From: Rhexocercosporidium sp. MPI-PUGE-AT-0058
Lineage: Eukaryota; Ascomycota; Leotiomycetes; Helotiales
Length of the DNA: 64,000 bases
NCBI GenBank assembly: GCA_020746875.1
Contig: JAGTJL010000006.1
Location: forward strand, 1,798,001 to 1,862,000
Reading direction: 5' to 3'
Within the stretch, counting starts at the first letter, position 1. Each line of letters starts with the position of its first letter. The notes beneath the pieces are model-generated. The model searched no databases and had not been told where the DNA came from. It saw only the letters and a list, made by a program, of their open reading frames with translations. The position numbers and the translations under genes are program-made. This document shows, in pieces, positions 1 to 14,600 of this stretch.

Positions 1-809
1 GCACAGTAATTCGCTTCGCGGGCAATGAGTTTTACCTGCGTAGCATTGAACTCTGGTTGTGATATGTATAATTTAACATGGATTACACAAAAGAATTCAA
101 AACATTGAACAATAGTCTAGCAGGTCTAGTAATTTTCTTCTAGACTGATGCTATCAGCTTTCAATGGTGTTGGAAGTTGAACTATGGAGGCTTCAGGCAT
201 TGAGAATGGCTTCGGAGGTATTCAACAGATGTTGTACAGCTAACCCATGTACACAACTAATACGTCCGTATCAGGAATAGCAGCCTTATCTTCCGGGTAA
301 TTCCTTATCTGCCTAGGTTGAGTCAAATGATTATTGAAGTGAATAAATCCAATGATGGATAGAGTGAATATATCAAAAACATCAGTCGATCCTCCACTGT
401 GTCTAATTTGTACCACGCAATTACCCCACAAAGTCAACATTTGGATCGCGGTCGCTTAAAATTGCTCAGCGATTGATTGACAGCCCGAGCGAGCTCCAAG
501 CCAGCCCTCCCTTCTTTGTGAGACCTTCCACTTCAACCACCTAAAAGTCATCTTGCCTTCCGCCACAAAGTCATCAAACCAAGTAGTGACATCAAGAAAC
601 CCAAAGCGCTTTTTTAGCTCTCCCAGCAGCAGCATGACTGCAACAGCTTCTTGAAGGCTTCTTGAATTATTCTCCAAACTCACCTTCGAAAGTGTTGAAG
701 CTCAGGCCCGCACCTTGGTGGGGCAGTGCCGTCTACGTCGACATCCCATTTACACTCCCATCCCCCCCTCGAAACCCGGACTCCTCCAAAAGCAACAAAC
801 AACCCCGCA
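1..809. other. Intergenic region and presumed Snf1 5' UTR
   Basis: No convincing gene is visible here. The open frames on the minus strand (about 66 and 75 codons) have no recognisable composition, and one overlaps the presumed leader of the Snf1 gene. The last 150 bases are C- and CT-rich, as fungal leaders often are. A frame in phase with Snf1 is open back to 726, but the pair of ATG codons at 810 and 813 is the better start. Confidence 0.6.
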
Positions 810-3351
<2,542 letters not shown>

Positions 3352-4695
3352 GCACAAACTCAAAATCCACATCAGGGATAGCAGGTAGCTAGAAGCTGCT
3401 ATTCTAGTTTACGACGGGATGAGGGAATGAATGGGAAGACATGAACGCAATCTGGGAAGGATTATTGATTGGCATTAACAGGCACTGGAACGGCATCAGC
3501 GAAAATGATCATGAAGAACATGATGTTTTACTTCGGGGGGTGGAGTGGACGAGGCAGCGATCGAGTACGGCGTTCTTCGTACCCCTACAATCGAATGAGT
3601 TTATTTTTCTTCAGGATGGTTGGTTGAAATACCTGGGAAAGAAAGGAAAGCAAAGCAAGCGAGAAAGGCCGATTCGATCCTGTTTAATCCTTCTTTATTA
3701 TTTCTCATTGGGTGGACTCTCTTCGCCTGGATTCGGTTTCGGTGCTGCTCTTCTTGTTGACTGGCTGGTTCTTCTTTGCGAGGGCTATGCAACGCAAAAG
3801 CATGTCATTCCAGCTCACATCCTTGGCCACCTGGACCTCGGAACGAGCATGTTTCCATCACTCGATGGACCTTTTTCATAGGCTGGATACCTAGCTGTGG
3901 GAGTGGGGAAATTAGGCAGTATGGAATGAGAGTATGGGAAGGCAGGATGAATGAAAGAAAGAGTGGATGGATGGATGGATAGATGGTTGATTTGGTGGAT
4001 CATGGAATCTCCCCTCTTTTTGTGTGCGATAATCAGGCAAGGCATCGATGGTTTGTCATAGATCGGGCATAGGAATTGAAAATTTGAGAAGGCTCGTTTC
4101 GTGAATGGGGATTAGAGCTGGTTGCTTGAATGTGCATTGAGAAATGTAGGTTAGCCTGTTGACTCGCAGACCATCAACGTTGACGATTTGAACTTGGTTA
4201 TTGCATATCCTTGATGTCTGTCAGGAGACAGAACGTTGTATGTAAGCTACATGATTCTATTCAATTGAAACTTGATATTAGATTTCCTTGATTGTTCGGA
4301 AACTAGATTTACCAATCAATATAGCATCTCCGTTGAGTACATTTATCCTGCCTACCAAAGGGGATGTTTATTGACACAACCAAAATTTCGAAGACGTAGA
4401 ATTGTCATGTTCCTTCTGGAATTCCGCATCATGCATTCCCATTCTCTCAAGTTACTTCGCAAGGTAGGAAGAGTGATCGACTCATCTGTATGAGTAGCGC
4501 CATAAAAGTACATTTTCGGCCAAGGAACGCCATTTATGATTCCCCCAAAACGCCATGCAAAGAAGTCCTACCATTCCTCTCAGCTATCCTCTCCGATAGA
4601 AAGCAGAGCTTTTGTATGTTCACTCATCTCTGTTCCACCAACAACCCTAGCCCCTTAATGTAGTCCAAGTTTCACTTCACTTCACTTCGTCCAGT
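3352..4695. other. Convergent 3' region between Snf1 and U1-C genes
   Basis: This 1.3-kb stretch lies between two convergent genes and probably holds both 3' UTRs. A 146-codon frame at 3441-3881 and its neighbours show no protein-like composition. A short GGAT repeat sits at about 3963-3983, and a tandem CACTT run lies close to the U1-C stop codon (about 4672-4687). I see no other structure. Confidence 0.5.
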
Positions 4696-5509
4696 TCATC
4701 GTCTATCACCACCTGGGGGTCCACCCGGCGGTCCATTCATGCCCTGCGGTGGTGGAGGAAACTGGAAGTTCGGTGGCAGGCCACCCGGAGGCGGGAACTG
4801 GAAATTAGGAGGCAAACCACCTGGAGGAGGGAACGGGAGTCCGCCGGGGAAGGGTGGCATGGGAGGCATTCCGCGGCCGCCTGGTGGAGGGATCATGCCA
4901 TTTGGTGGGGGCATTCCGGGCATGCCTGGCATGGGTGGCATACCTGGGAGACCGGGCATGCCGAATGGTGGTGGTGGGACGCCTTTGCTGTATGTTAGTA
5001 TTGTCCTGTGCTGTTTTCGTGTAGAATGGGATGGGATATGTGAGGGGAGGGACATACCTCCTGGGAAGGGGAATGGTGGAGGTGGAGCGTGAACGCCTGG
5101 GTTTTGTCCGAGCATGGGGTTTGATGAGGACTGGCCTTCTGCGGCGTAAGAAGAGGTGATGGAGTCGATAACTGATTGAGCTTTCTCGTGGCCGATTTCT
5201 GGAGCTGGGGTTAGCTATCGGTTCTTGGAGTTTGGAGAGGCTTTTTCGTACGTTGGTAGTAGTCGACTACATTTCGCAGGTGGTTGCGTCCACTGTTGTG
5301 AGCCTTGCGTACGCTCATCGAGTCGTGCGTGAGATACACATCGCAGTAGTCGCCTGATCGAAGAGTCAGTTTTGTTCCAGCTGGGAGCTATTGAGTGTTC
5401 GAGATGGGGTTGGGGGATTTGCGCCAGAGGACTGCTTACAGAAGACTATTATCAGAGGTTAGCAAATGGATAACATACAATCGCCGGGGAGGAGCTTACA
5501 TTTAGGCAT
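4696..5509 (-). CDS. YHC1: U1 small nuclear ribonucleoprotein C (U1-C)
   Basis: U1-C stabilises the U1 snRNA-5' splice site duplex at the start of spliceosome assembly. The minus-strand exons are 5500-5509 (10 nt), 5440-5445 (6 nt), 5252-5353, 5058-5198 and 4696-4982, giving 181 aa and a frame that closes exactly. The first exons spell [17 protein letters not shown], the family's invariant start. The C2H2 zinc finger uses Cys6, Cys9, His24 and His30 and is followed by a conserved helix ending NVVDYYQQIGHEKAQ. The rest is the usual Pro/Gly/Met-rich tail. In intron 4 the reading frame requires the acceptor at 4983-4984 (AAAG) rather than the nearer CAG six bases upstream; a perfect TACTAAC branch point lies just before it. 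The second exon is only six bases long and encodes parts of Phe4-Cys6. Confidence 0.93.
5440..5445 (-). other. 6-nt micro-exon of the U1-C gene
   Basis: The six bases TCTTCT (minus strand) are bounded by an AG acceptor (5446-5447) and a GTAAGC donor (5438-5439). Including them is the only way I found to read the conserved MPKFFCDYC start. The flanking introns are 54 nt (5446-5499) and 86 nt (5354-5439). Skipping the exon keeps the frame and removes exactly two Phe residues. Confidence 0.85.
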
Positions 5510-5798
5510 CTTGGTAGATTCTGGCTTGAAGTTTTGAAGTTGAGGAGGTGATTCAGTTAAGGATTGTCTTGCCTTCTTTGAATTTCGAGATTCCTCTTTC
5601 GCGACGGGATTCAACCTGTATTATGTCAGCCAGCCTCGCACTCCTGTTGAAGCGACATCCCTGCACCAAAAGAGCCACGTTCGAAAAGCCCCCTACTACT
5701 CACCTCTACCTACGCGACAAGTTGGCAGTTGGAGCGCGAGGAATTTCTTTCCTACTCGACAACGACCGGACACGATACAGGCTCATTCAATCAGCAGC

Positions 5799-6640
5799 AT
5801 GGCATCTTCACAGCCCATCCTGCGCACGCTGTGCAGCGTGCTCTTCTTCTTGTCCTGCGTGCAGGCGCTCAAATTCGACATCGAGGCTTTCAGCAAAGGG
5901 GACTCGAGGGGCACGAGATGTATCCGGAATTTCGTGGCAAAAGATACCTTGGTCGTGGTTACCGCTACGGTGGATGGGACGAAGGGCGACGGCATGATTC
6001 TTAATATGCATGTGAGTGGCTTGTGCAATTGCTAGAGGGGAAAGGAGATCGTGCTGATGGGCAAACACAGATCAAAGATGCTGTTGGAAACGAATATGGA
6101 CGGCCGAAGGATGTAGTGGGCGAGAAGAGAATGGCGTTTACTTCGCATGCTGATGCATCTTTTGATGTCTGCTTCGAGAACCACTTTTCTGGAAGTAAGT
6201 GTAGCCCATGGGCACCGCTCTCTCACTTAGAGAGAACAAAGTGCTAACAAGTCTACGCACAGCTACCGGAGTCTCGCACCCATACCGTCACATCGAATTG
6301 GACATTGATATCGGCGCAGACGCCAAAGATTGGTCTGCTGTCCAAGCAACTGAGAAGCTCAAGCCAGTCGAGACTGAGTTGAGGCGGATGGAAGAGATGG
6401 TCGCCGAGATTGTCGCTGAGATGGATTACCTACGAACTCGCGAGCAGAAGCTCAGAGATACGAATGAGAGCACGAATAACAGAGTGAAGTGGTTTGCTTT
6501 TGGTACTATGGGTATGCTGGTTGCATTGGGAGCGTGGCAGGTCATTTATTTGCGGGCGTACTTCAGGTATGTCTCCACAGTGAATGCGACATTTAAGGGG
6601 AGATTTCTAACTGAAATGCAGATCGAAGCATCTCATCTAG
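5799..6640 (+). CDS. ERV25: p24-family cargo receptor of COPII vesicles (Erv25-like)
   Basis: p24 proteins sort secretory cargo, including GPI-anchored proteins, between ER and Golgi. The exons are 5799-6011, 6071-6194, 6263-6566 and 6622-6640, giving 219 aa. The order is a cleavable signal peptide ([13 protein letters not shown]), then a lumenal GOLD domain beginning [12 protein letters not shown] with the two conserved Cys residues (RCIRNF and VCFENHFSG), then a coiled coil (about 130-165) and one membrane span ([15 protein letters not shown]). The cytosolic tail starts with a Phe-containing sequence and ends KHLI, a dilysine-like ER-return and coat-binding signal much like that of yeast Erv25. 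The last exon codes only for the end of this tail. The start is 289 bases from the divergent U1-C start, so the two genes share a short promoter region. Confidence 0.93.
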
Positions 6641-7180
6641 ATGCCTGGACGATAATATGAAGGTAGGGGCCTGGGGAGGCATCTTCGACGGCATGGACCG
6701 ATGTGTTATTAGCGGCTGTAGAAATAGAAAGGCATGTTGCAGACTCAGGATGGAGTACCAGCCCTTCCTCTTCGTTAGAGCGATATATAACGTGGCAGAT
6801 GCCAATGATGCATCGCTATTCGATATCTTAGGATGGACGATTAGATGGGGAAAATGAGGACCAAAAAAGCACGCGATCAACACAACATTATCTTTAGAGA
6901 GTATCTGACTGTGACTTTAGCAGCAAGTGTTCGTTATATCCTATCTTATACCTAACAGCTCTTATAAACAAGCCATATGTCGCTTCAGAATATCAGCACT
7001 CTAACACCCAAGACAAAATCAAGCAAACTGAACAGCAGAAGCGAGAGGAAACTTTTCTATCAACAAACTGGCCTTTCACGATCTCACAATCTCGAGTTAT
7101 TAATTCAACAAAGAATCAGATTCATTCCATTTTTGTATGTTGTGTCGTGATCCTTCCCACAAATGATTTGAGGTTAATCC
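6641..7180. other. Convergent 3' region
   Basis: This 540-base stretch lies between the converging Erv25 and GFA-domain genes and probably contains both 3' UTRs. Short frames on both strands look random. No gene is seen. Confidence 0.5.
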
Positions 7181-7698
7181 TTACGAGGGAGGCATAGTAT
7201 CAAAAGTCTGAGCAACCTCCTGAACCCAAGGGTGACGAGCCTTTCCATAGATCTCCGCGCCTGGCTGGAGAGACTTTGAACTATCGAGAAGACCGGTACG
7301 GACAACAATATTGTCGCCCATCACTTCCTGGTGGTGGTAGGCATGACTAGTGCAATTGGGGCAATAGTAGCAGCTGACTGACTTGCCTGTGATGGAGCTA
7401 ATTTTTTGATCTATTTTTGTGTGTAATGGCAGAGGGGGAGGGATATACCAGAGTCTCCCTTGTACTTGTAAGCCTTGAGGTCACCCTTAATGATCTTGAG
7501 ATTCTCCTTAGGAACAATTTGATTTAGGGAGTAAGATCCTCCCCCAAGCTGCTTGCAGGTATCGCAATGGCACTTTGGAAGTTAGCAGAATCTCGGAATG
7601 TGGCTTTAGGAGGCTCTTACCAAGATGTGAGCGCGCTCGTTGAGTTTGACATCCCATTCAGTTTGGCCGCAGTGGCACTTTCCGTGATCTGAAGACAT
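7181..7698 (-). CDS. GFA/CENP-V-fold zinc protein
   Basis: This is a small protein of the glutathione-dependent formaldehyde-activating (GFA) fold, a zinc-binding Mss4-like fold. Most fungal members have no proven reaction, so the formaldehyde role should not be assumed. The minus-strand exons are 7621-7698, 7449-7572 and 7181-7386, giving 135 aa with an exact frame. The family Cys pattern is clear: KCHCGQTEW near residue 10, CHCDTCKQLGG at the start of exon 2, and SVSCYYCPNC after the second intron. The C-terminal half contains IVVRTGLLD and AEIYGKARHPW, as in other fungal GFA proteins. No targeting signal is seen, so a cytosolic location is likely. The gene is slightly shorter than most members and has no obvious functional partner nearby. 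Confidence 0.85.
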
Positions 7699-9057
7699 GA
7701 TGGGTTTGTATCGATTTGAAAGATGATAAGTTTCTTCTCGAAATTGATATTGGGGCCGAAAGATTCCCAATTGAGCACTTGCTCCTTATATACCCCTCTC
7801 TAAAGCCTCGGATGGGGGAGTATCGAACCTACGTCAGCCATGGTGACGTTTAGACGCGGCTTCCCATTCGCCCTCTCATCTTTTGAGGGACTTGTGGGAA
7901 CGTAATCGGCTCTTCCTGGCTGCCAGTGGCCTGTCCTCCCTATAACGAGGGGAAGCTCTAAAGATCTAAAGCCCCAATTGAAGGTTTTGGTTCGGTGTTG
8001 GGGATCCCGACTGCCGAGTTACATCAACCAGTTTGGATTCCTATCCAACGGCCTCTAGAAGCTCTTTGAGGGTTACACTTGTAGATCCAAATCCTTGCAT
8101 ACACCAATGCAATAGCTAAACGAAGGAAGCGCTGGTATGTGATAGTACGATGAGCTCAGAGTATCCCATTGCTAGCCTAGGCTAGTAGGAGTTTCAATCG
8201 AATATGAGTTCCCGAGAAGTGTCCGAGAATCATGTCGTCCGTCCTGCACGAAGGGAGGAGCTTAGAGTATCCGGCTACTAGCTCAGGCTGATAGGAGTTT
8301 TAATGGTAGATGAGATTCCGAGGAGTGTCCGGGAGTCATGTGGTCCGTCCTGCAAGAGGAGAGAAGCTATAACAAATAACAATTTGGCTCTTCAAACAAG
8401 ACAGAAAGGAAACCTGTTACCAAGGAATGAGAACATAAGATGTGAAGTGTAATAGAAAAGCCAAGACAGTAGCAGGAGCCTTAAGGCTTTTCTGCGAATA
8501 ATTTGGAGAATGTGCCAATGACTGCTGTCCCGGAATGAAGCTTGCGAAATGTAAATGCTTGAAAATCCAACAGAGTCTTTCCGTTGCCATTTGGTGAACA
8601 TGAGGACATGAAGTACTGAAGTGGAAGAAGATCAAACAGATAAGAGTTTTAGGACTGGAGGAGGGTTGGGAGGAGGAGAAATCCGAAACAGGACGTCTGC
8701 CTTTTTATATCGCTCAGAAGGGTGCCAACAAGGTGTTCATCACTAATCATGCCAACGTTTTAAAAGCCCAGATCTGGGATCCAAACAAACGAAGCAAAAT
8801 GTCTCATTTTAAAGCTCTGCGAAATTATAACGATGTTCGGATAACCTTTATGCAAGTTTGTTGAGTAATCTGGACATGAACAATTCCCAAAATCAACGAG
8901 TCACCTGATTTCCTACGGTATCTTATCGCGCCGATAAGGTTAGCGCTCTCGGCTAGTCTATCGCCCGCCAAAATTTATTTCTCCTTCAAGTCAGAAAGTT
9001 TTTTGGCGACAGCTCGACGAATTTCGAGAATTGACTCGAGACACCACCTACGAAATT
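7699..9057. other. Intergenic region upstream of HAS1 and the GFA gene
   Basis: This is a 1.36-kb divergent promoter region. The only distinct structure is a diverged tandem duplication at 8149-8362, listed separately. Short minus-strand frames at 8392-8635 have no protein-like composition. The last 150 bases before the HAS1 ATG are T-rich and then CG-rich and probably contain its transcription start. Confidence 0.5.
8149..8362. repeat. Diverged tandem duplication, two units of about 106 bp
   Basis: Unit 1 (about 8149-8254) and unit 2 (about 8255-8362) match over their full length. Shared blocks include AGAGTATCC, TAGGAGTTT, GTGTCCG, TCATGT and GTCCGTCCTGCA in the same order and spacing. Many differences are transitions (CTCAGA/CTTAGA, TTTCAAT/TTTTAAT, GAGAAG/GAGGAG). 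There is no open frame, no terminal inverted repeat and no known element. Confidence 0.7.
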
Positions 9058-11069
9058 ATGGATTCCGCCGAGTTACACAGCAAGAAGCGCAAGAGGAAGC
9101 ATAGCAGCTCCAAGGCAGAGAAGGAAGATGCCGTTCTTGCGACAAATGGCTCTAGTCCTGCGTCGGAGGAAGTCGAGGTGGTGATGAAAAAGAAGCGGAA
9201 TAAGGAAGAGAAAGCTCTCAAGAAGGCCAAGAAGGCTCACAAAGCTGCGGAAGAGGAAGACAATAATGAGGAGGAGGTGCTTCAGGAGAAGCCTAATGAG
9301 GATGCTGAGGATGTTGTTCCAAAAGCCGATGAAGCTGCCGACGCTCAATGGCAGGACGAGGACGAAGAGGACATAGGCAATGGATCCGCAGACCTGGCCG
9401 AAGGAGCACTGGCAGATGCAACCCTCTCTTTACCGAATACTGGCGTCCAGGCGAAGAAGTTTAGCGAGTTGAATTTATCTGAGAAGACTATGAAAGCTAT
9501 CGAGGAAATGAAGTTCGAGACCATGACGGAAATCCAACAACGAGGGATACCGCCTTTGCTCGCAGGAAGAGATGTGCTGGGAGCTGCGAAGACTGGGTCC
9601 GGAAAGACATTGGCATTCTTGATCCCCGCTATTGAGATGCTCAATGCGCTGCGGTTCAAGCCTAGAAATGGAACTGGTGTTATTATTGTCTCTCCTACGA
9701 GAGAATTGGCTCTTCAGATATTTGGTGTTGCAAGAGTATGTTATTCAGGGCTGATTTTGGACACATTTAGTCAGTTCAAGACTGACTTTGCATGCTAGGA
9801 ACTGATGTCGCATCACTCCCAAACCTACGGAATCGTAATTGGAGGAGCAAACCGAAGAGCAGAGGCCGAGAAGCTTGCGAAAGGTGTCAATCTGATTGTT
9901 GCAACCCCTGGACGACTTCTCGATCATTTACAAAATACCCAAGGATTCGTTTTCAAGAATTTAAAGGCTCTCATTATTGACGAAGCAGACCGGATATTGG
10001 AGATTGGTTTCGAGGATGAGATGAGACAGATTGTGAAGATCCTACCGAAGGATGACAGACAGTACGTTTTGCGTATGAGAAATGGAAGTGTGACATAGCT
10101 AATTGTTGGTTTCTAGAACCATGTTATTCTCGGCGACCCAAACCACCAAAGTCGAGGACCTAGCCAGAATATCCCTTCGAGCTGGACCTCTCTATATCAA
10201 TGTCGACAACCAAAAGGAGCACAGCACAGTCGAAGGTCTCGAGCAAGGCTACGTCGTCTGCGACGAAGACAAACGCTTCCTCCTTCTCTTCTCTTTCCTG
10301 AAGCGCAACCTGAAGAAGAAAGTCATCGTATTCCTCTCCAGTTGCGCTTGTGTGAAGTACTATGCCGAGCTCCTCAACTACATCGACCTGCCGGTTCTAG
10401 ATCTGCATGGCAAGCAGAAGCAGCAGAAACGAACAAACACCTTCTTCGAATTCATCAATGCTAAGCAAGGGACTCTCATTTGCACCGATGTCGCTGCGAG
10501 AGGTTTAGATGTATGTTGTCTTTGATTCTTACTCTTTCTCCACTAAAATTACTAACAAAATTCAGATCCCAGCCGTAGACTGGATCGTACAATTTGACCC
10601 TCCCGATGATCCCCGTGATTACATCCACCGCGTCGGTCGCACAGCCCGCGGTTCCAACGGCAAAGGGCGCTCCCTAATGTTCCTCCAACCATCCGAAGTT
10701 GGCTTCCTCGCACACCTGAAAACCGCTCGCGTCCCCGTCGTCGAGTTCGACTTCCCAGCCAAGAAAATCGTGAACGTGCAATCGCAGCTCGAGAAGCTGA
10801 TCAGCCAGAACTACTACCTGAACAAGAGCGCCAAGGACGGGTACAGGAGCTACCTGCAGGCATACTCGAGTCACAGCCTGCGTACGATTTTCGACGTTCA
10901 TAAGTTGGATCTGGTGAAGGTTGCAAAGAGTTTTGGGTTTAGTGCGCCGCCGAGGGTGGATTTGACATTGGGAGCGAGCATGAGTAGAGATAAGAAGACG
11001 CAGGGGAGGAGAGCCTATGGAAGTCAACCCAAGCAGGGAGGTTCTTTTAAGAAGAGGGGCACGTATTAA
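9058..11069 (+). CDS. HAS1: DEAD-box RNA helicase Has1, ribosome biogenesis
   Basis: Has1 is a nucleolar ATP-dependent RNA helicase needed for 18S rRNA maturation and for 60S assembly. The exons are 9058-9735, 9799-10061, 10117-10510 and 10566-11069, giving 612 aa. About 130 residues of Lys/Glu-rich disordered sequence precede the Q-motif region that starts [18 protein letters not shown]. The helicase motifs appear in order: [45 protein letters not shown] and [10 protein letters not shown]. After them comes the Has1-type tail with [18 protein letters not shown] and a basic end. The ATG at 9058 is used because the frame extends upstream only to a TTG at 9031. Confidence 0.96.
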
Positions 11070-11644
11070 GCGAGGATTGGTCGGTGCCATGTTGATTTGG
11101 AGGTTGAAACAGAGGTGATATCTTGTATCATTGCAGGCGTTATGTACTAGCATTGTGCTTATGGCGTGGTGTCGGCGGCCAAAAAAAACCAATTCTTGAT
11201 TTCCAAATTGCTGTCGTGGCTACTTCGTTTTACATACACTTCTGTCTCGTGCACTGCTGACGTCAAGTCACTCTACGCAAAGGTCAAGCGATCAAGGCTT
11301 CTGAGCTTATTTTTGAAATTCGTCGATTTATTAACTATCTACGATCATGACTTTTTGCCATCTCATCGTTCGGCAAGTCACTGCAGACAACATTCTGCTC
11401 TTCACACCTGGTCTCCGTAGGTAGGTTTCTTTTGTACAAAAACAGCAGTTACTGGCCCTCCTGGTGTTCTGTACCCCTACAGTACAGCACCAAACCGCAT
11501 AGGGTCATTTCAAAAAGTAATGCACTAATAAGTATGATTCAAATCCCACACTGGAAGTCAGACATAAAGACACAAAGCAAACCACCAAATATCTTGCCAG
11601 CCAACTTTGGTTTCCGAAGCACTTCCCGTTCATACTCAGCTCTA
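11070..11644. other. Convergent 3' region between HAS1 and the JmjC gene
   Basis: These 575 bases lie between two convergent stop codons. Short frames on the plus strand are not protein-like. The region probably carries both 3' UTRs, and nothing else is visible. Confidence 0.5.
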
Positions 11645-14600
11645 TTAATGAAGTCTGACACCGGCAGGTCGGCCTAGTGGCCGGCTTCGTCCCCTGACTG
11701 CCATAGTTCCACGCACAACCTTGGGCGAAAGAATCGCAGGTATGTCCTCATCATCCGATGAAGAATCATCTGAACCCGAGGAGTTGGAAGGCGGGCGTGC
11801 ATCCTCCTCGGATTCTGAATCGGGACTGACTAGGCGCACAACAGTTGGGCCCTTCCGTGGTGGTGGTGGCGCTGGGATGACCGGGAAGGACGTCGAAACG
11901 GATGTTGTCTTGCTGCTGGACAAATCTGCAGGACTCGTGACCGGCGATGATTCAGAGTTCGTGACTTCAGGTGCAGCCTTCCTGGGTCTTCCATTCGACG
12001 CAACGGGGATTACGATCGATGGCTGCTTCAGAATGGATTTGGGCATCGTAGCAGATCTCGGCCTTGTGGAAGGAGTGCTTCTTGCACTAGAAGGACCTGA
12101 TGGATTTTCCGTGCTTTGCTGGGGCTTGGAAACGATTTTGAAAGACTTGCCCTTCAAAGCAAGCTTCTCCTTCAGTGAGAGCATTTTGTGTGCAGCGGGC
12201 TTAGAAGCTGGTGAAGGTGACCGAAGAACCATTTGGGCCACTGCTTTCTTTGGTGGTCTGCCCCGGCGTTTTGGCGTGGGCTTATCTTGGGCGTCATCAG
12301 AGCCCAGCTGAGCATTCTGCTGCTTGGGGGGTCTGCCTCTTCGTTTGAGAGTAGGTTTTGGTGGCAGGTCGAAATCAGATTCATCGCCAAGCTCCGCAGT
12401 TTCAGATCCCAATTGTAGAATTGGAGAATCATCCTCTTGGCTGCTTAAGCGAACTACTACGGGCTTCTTAGCTGCTCCATTGTTTCGCACGACCGGATCC
12501 CCGAAGAGGCTGTCATTGTCACTGTCGATATAGCTGTAATTAACTGCAGCAGCACTACCATCACTATCAGAAACAGACTCAGAGGGGATCTCAACGACCT
12601 CCGAATTAGCTCTTGACTCATTATTTGCGGCATCAATTCCCCGTTCTCTGGTTCGCTTGGCGTGTATATCAACGGAAACGTCTGCTCCAGGTTCATCTGC
12701 CTCCTTCCGAGTGAGCCAGGCTGACTTGCGGGGTGTCTTGATGGTGTTGGATACGCGCTCCCTGGCCGTACCTTTGGGACGATCTATCTTGGTATTGGGT
12801 TTGGTGAAGGTGCTCATTGCCTTGGCAGCGAGCTCTAGGTCGTCTTCTGGGTTGGCAACCTTGCGTTTGCGACTATAAGGTGCGTGGCTATAAGCTGGTA
12901 TGATGTTTTCCTCATCCTCTTCAATGGGCACTGCGTCTTCACCCAGGTCAGTGTATATTCCTGGCTGACCAGCGCTACGACGCGGTAGGCGTTTCTCTGG
13001 TCTTGGAGCGTCTGCAACTTCATCCGCCTCAGCCGCGTGCTTCTTGGTCATGGCTTGTTTCTTCTGGCGTTTGGAGGTAAAAAATTCTTCTTCCTCGCCT
13101 TCGTCATCATGACCAGGACGCTTCCGCTTCTTGACCTCTGGCTGTAACAAAGCTGGGTCCAGGAGATCTGAAAGTGCTAAGTTGGGGTTTTGAGAAAGCG
13201 TGAGCTGGGATGGCTCCTCAACCGCATCGTTCATGCTGGGTGGGTCGTAGACAATTCTATCGATCCCATCGCCTTGCTGGTAATATCCGACGCCCATCAT
13301 CCGATTTTGTCCAACATGGGATGGGTCTGGGTATGCTGGCTCCGGTGGCTCGGGGGGTGACATTGGAATCGGTGTGGGAATACGAGCGGGAGTTGGTGTT
13401 GTAGACACCATAGGTGCAACAGGTGCAAGCAGACGAGATGGATAGGTTGCTGGTTGTGAATTCGTCGCATCATAGTCATCGAAATTGTAGCGGCCATCCA
13501 TTCCCATCCAATCGTTCTGAATGTCATCTCCCAAGTTGCCATTGAGGGTGTAATCATCGTGGCCATTGGGGTTGGGCGTAAACACAGGAGGATCGTAGGG
13601 TACTCGATACTCGCCGTTACCATTAGAAATAGGGTCAGCTGGAGCAGGGCCGCGAAGCGATGGGTCAATGTCTTGCATCTCTCTTGCGTGGTCATCCAAA
13701 GCATTGTTTGCAGCATCATCTACAGCTGTATCCGCAGTTCCAGTCGCAAAAGGGTCACCTTCAGCACCGAGATAACTATCGTCGATTAGATCGACACGAG
13801 CCTTCTCAGCTTCCGCCTTTTCCTTTAGTTTTTTCATTCGCCCAGTCTCTTGAGGATTGTCGGCATTGCTGTCTCGGAGCCAGCTAAGGTTGGTCTTTGA
13901 GAAATCAACGAGACTTTCCACACTTCGATAATCTGCAACCTTTCGCGTATCATGTCCAAGAAGAGTTCCTTTGGGTTGATAGGGTGTCTGCACATTTCCC
14001 TTGCGACATTTTGAACAGGAGCAGATTTTGAGACACTTCGGGCACTGCCAGTCTTTATCCTCCATTACAGTCTGGGGCATAAGATCAAAAGCGCGCCACA
14101 AGACTCCGTAGCAGTAAGCGGCATTGCAGGTCGTGCAAAAGGCGAGTTTCCAATTCCACTCTTGATGGAAACAGATATGGCAAGAATGAGTTTTCCCCTT
14201 CTGTGGCGCGAGTCTGTTTCGCCGGTTGGCCGCCGCTTTCTTTCCGCCCTTCCTGGTCTTGAGACGTCCTTCGTCGTCAACTTCTGGCTCAATATCCGAC
14301 ATGTCGGGAGTAAGCTCCTTTGGCTTGGTAATATCGGTCCATGGCCTACGTCTCAGCTGCTCTTGGCAGACCTCAGCAATTGGCTTTTTGCCGTATCGCT
14401 TTCTTGCAACATCGAGAACTTGTGGAGATCTCATAGTGTCGAAGAATCCGTCAAATTGAACGACCACACCGCGCCACAGTTCGTAGTTGTCGACGAGCAC
14501 AGTCCAGTCCCACTGTTCTACCCAGTTCAAAGCAGAGATACATGCGCAAGAACGACCCATGGCGTAGCAGTCCATACAAATGTCGTACGTGTCCTCCTCT

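Noticed and set aside
456..683. Minus-strand frame of 75 codons beside the Snf1 leader
   Set aside because: No family-like sequence, no splice continuation, and it overlaps the presumed 5' UTR of Snf1.
3441..3881. 146-codon plus-strand frame after Snf1
   Set aside because: Composition looks random and it lies where the Snf1 3' UTR is expected.
4739..5092. Gly-rich 117-codon frame on the plus strand
   Set aside because: It is the antisense shadow of the Pro-rich U1-C tail.
11721..12311. 196-codon plus-strand frame
   Set aside because: It is antisense to the disordered part of the JmjC gene, whose sense frame has AT-hooks and long continuity.
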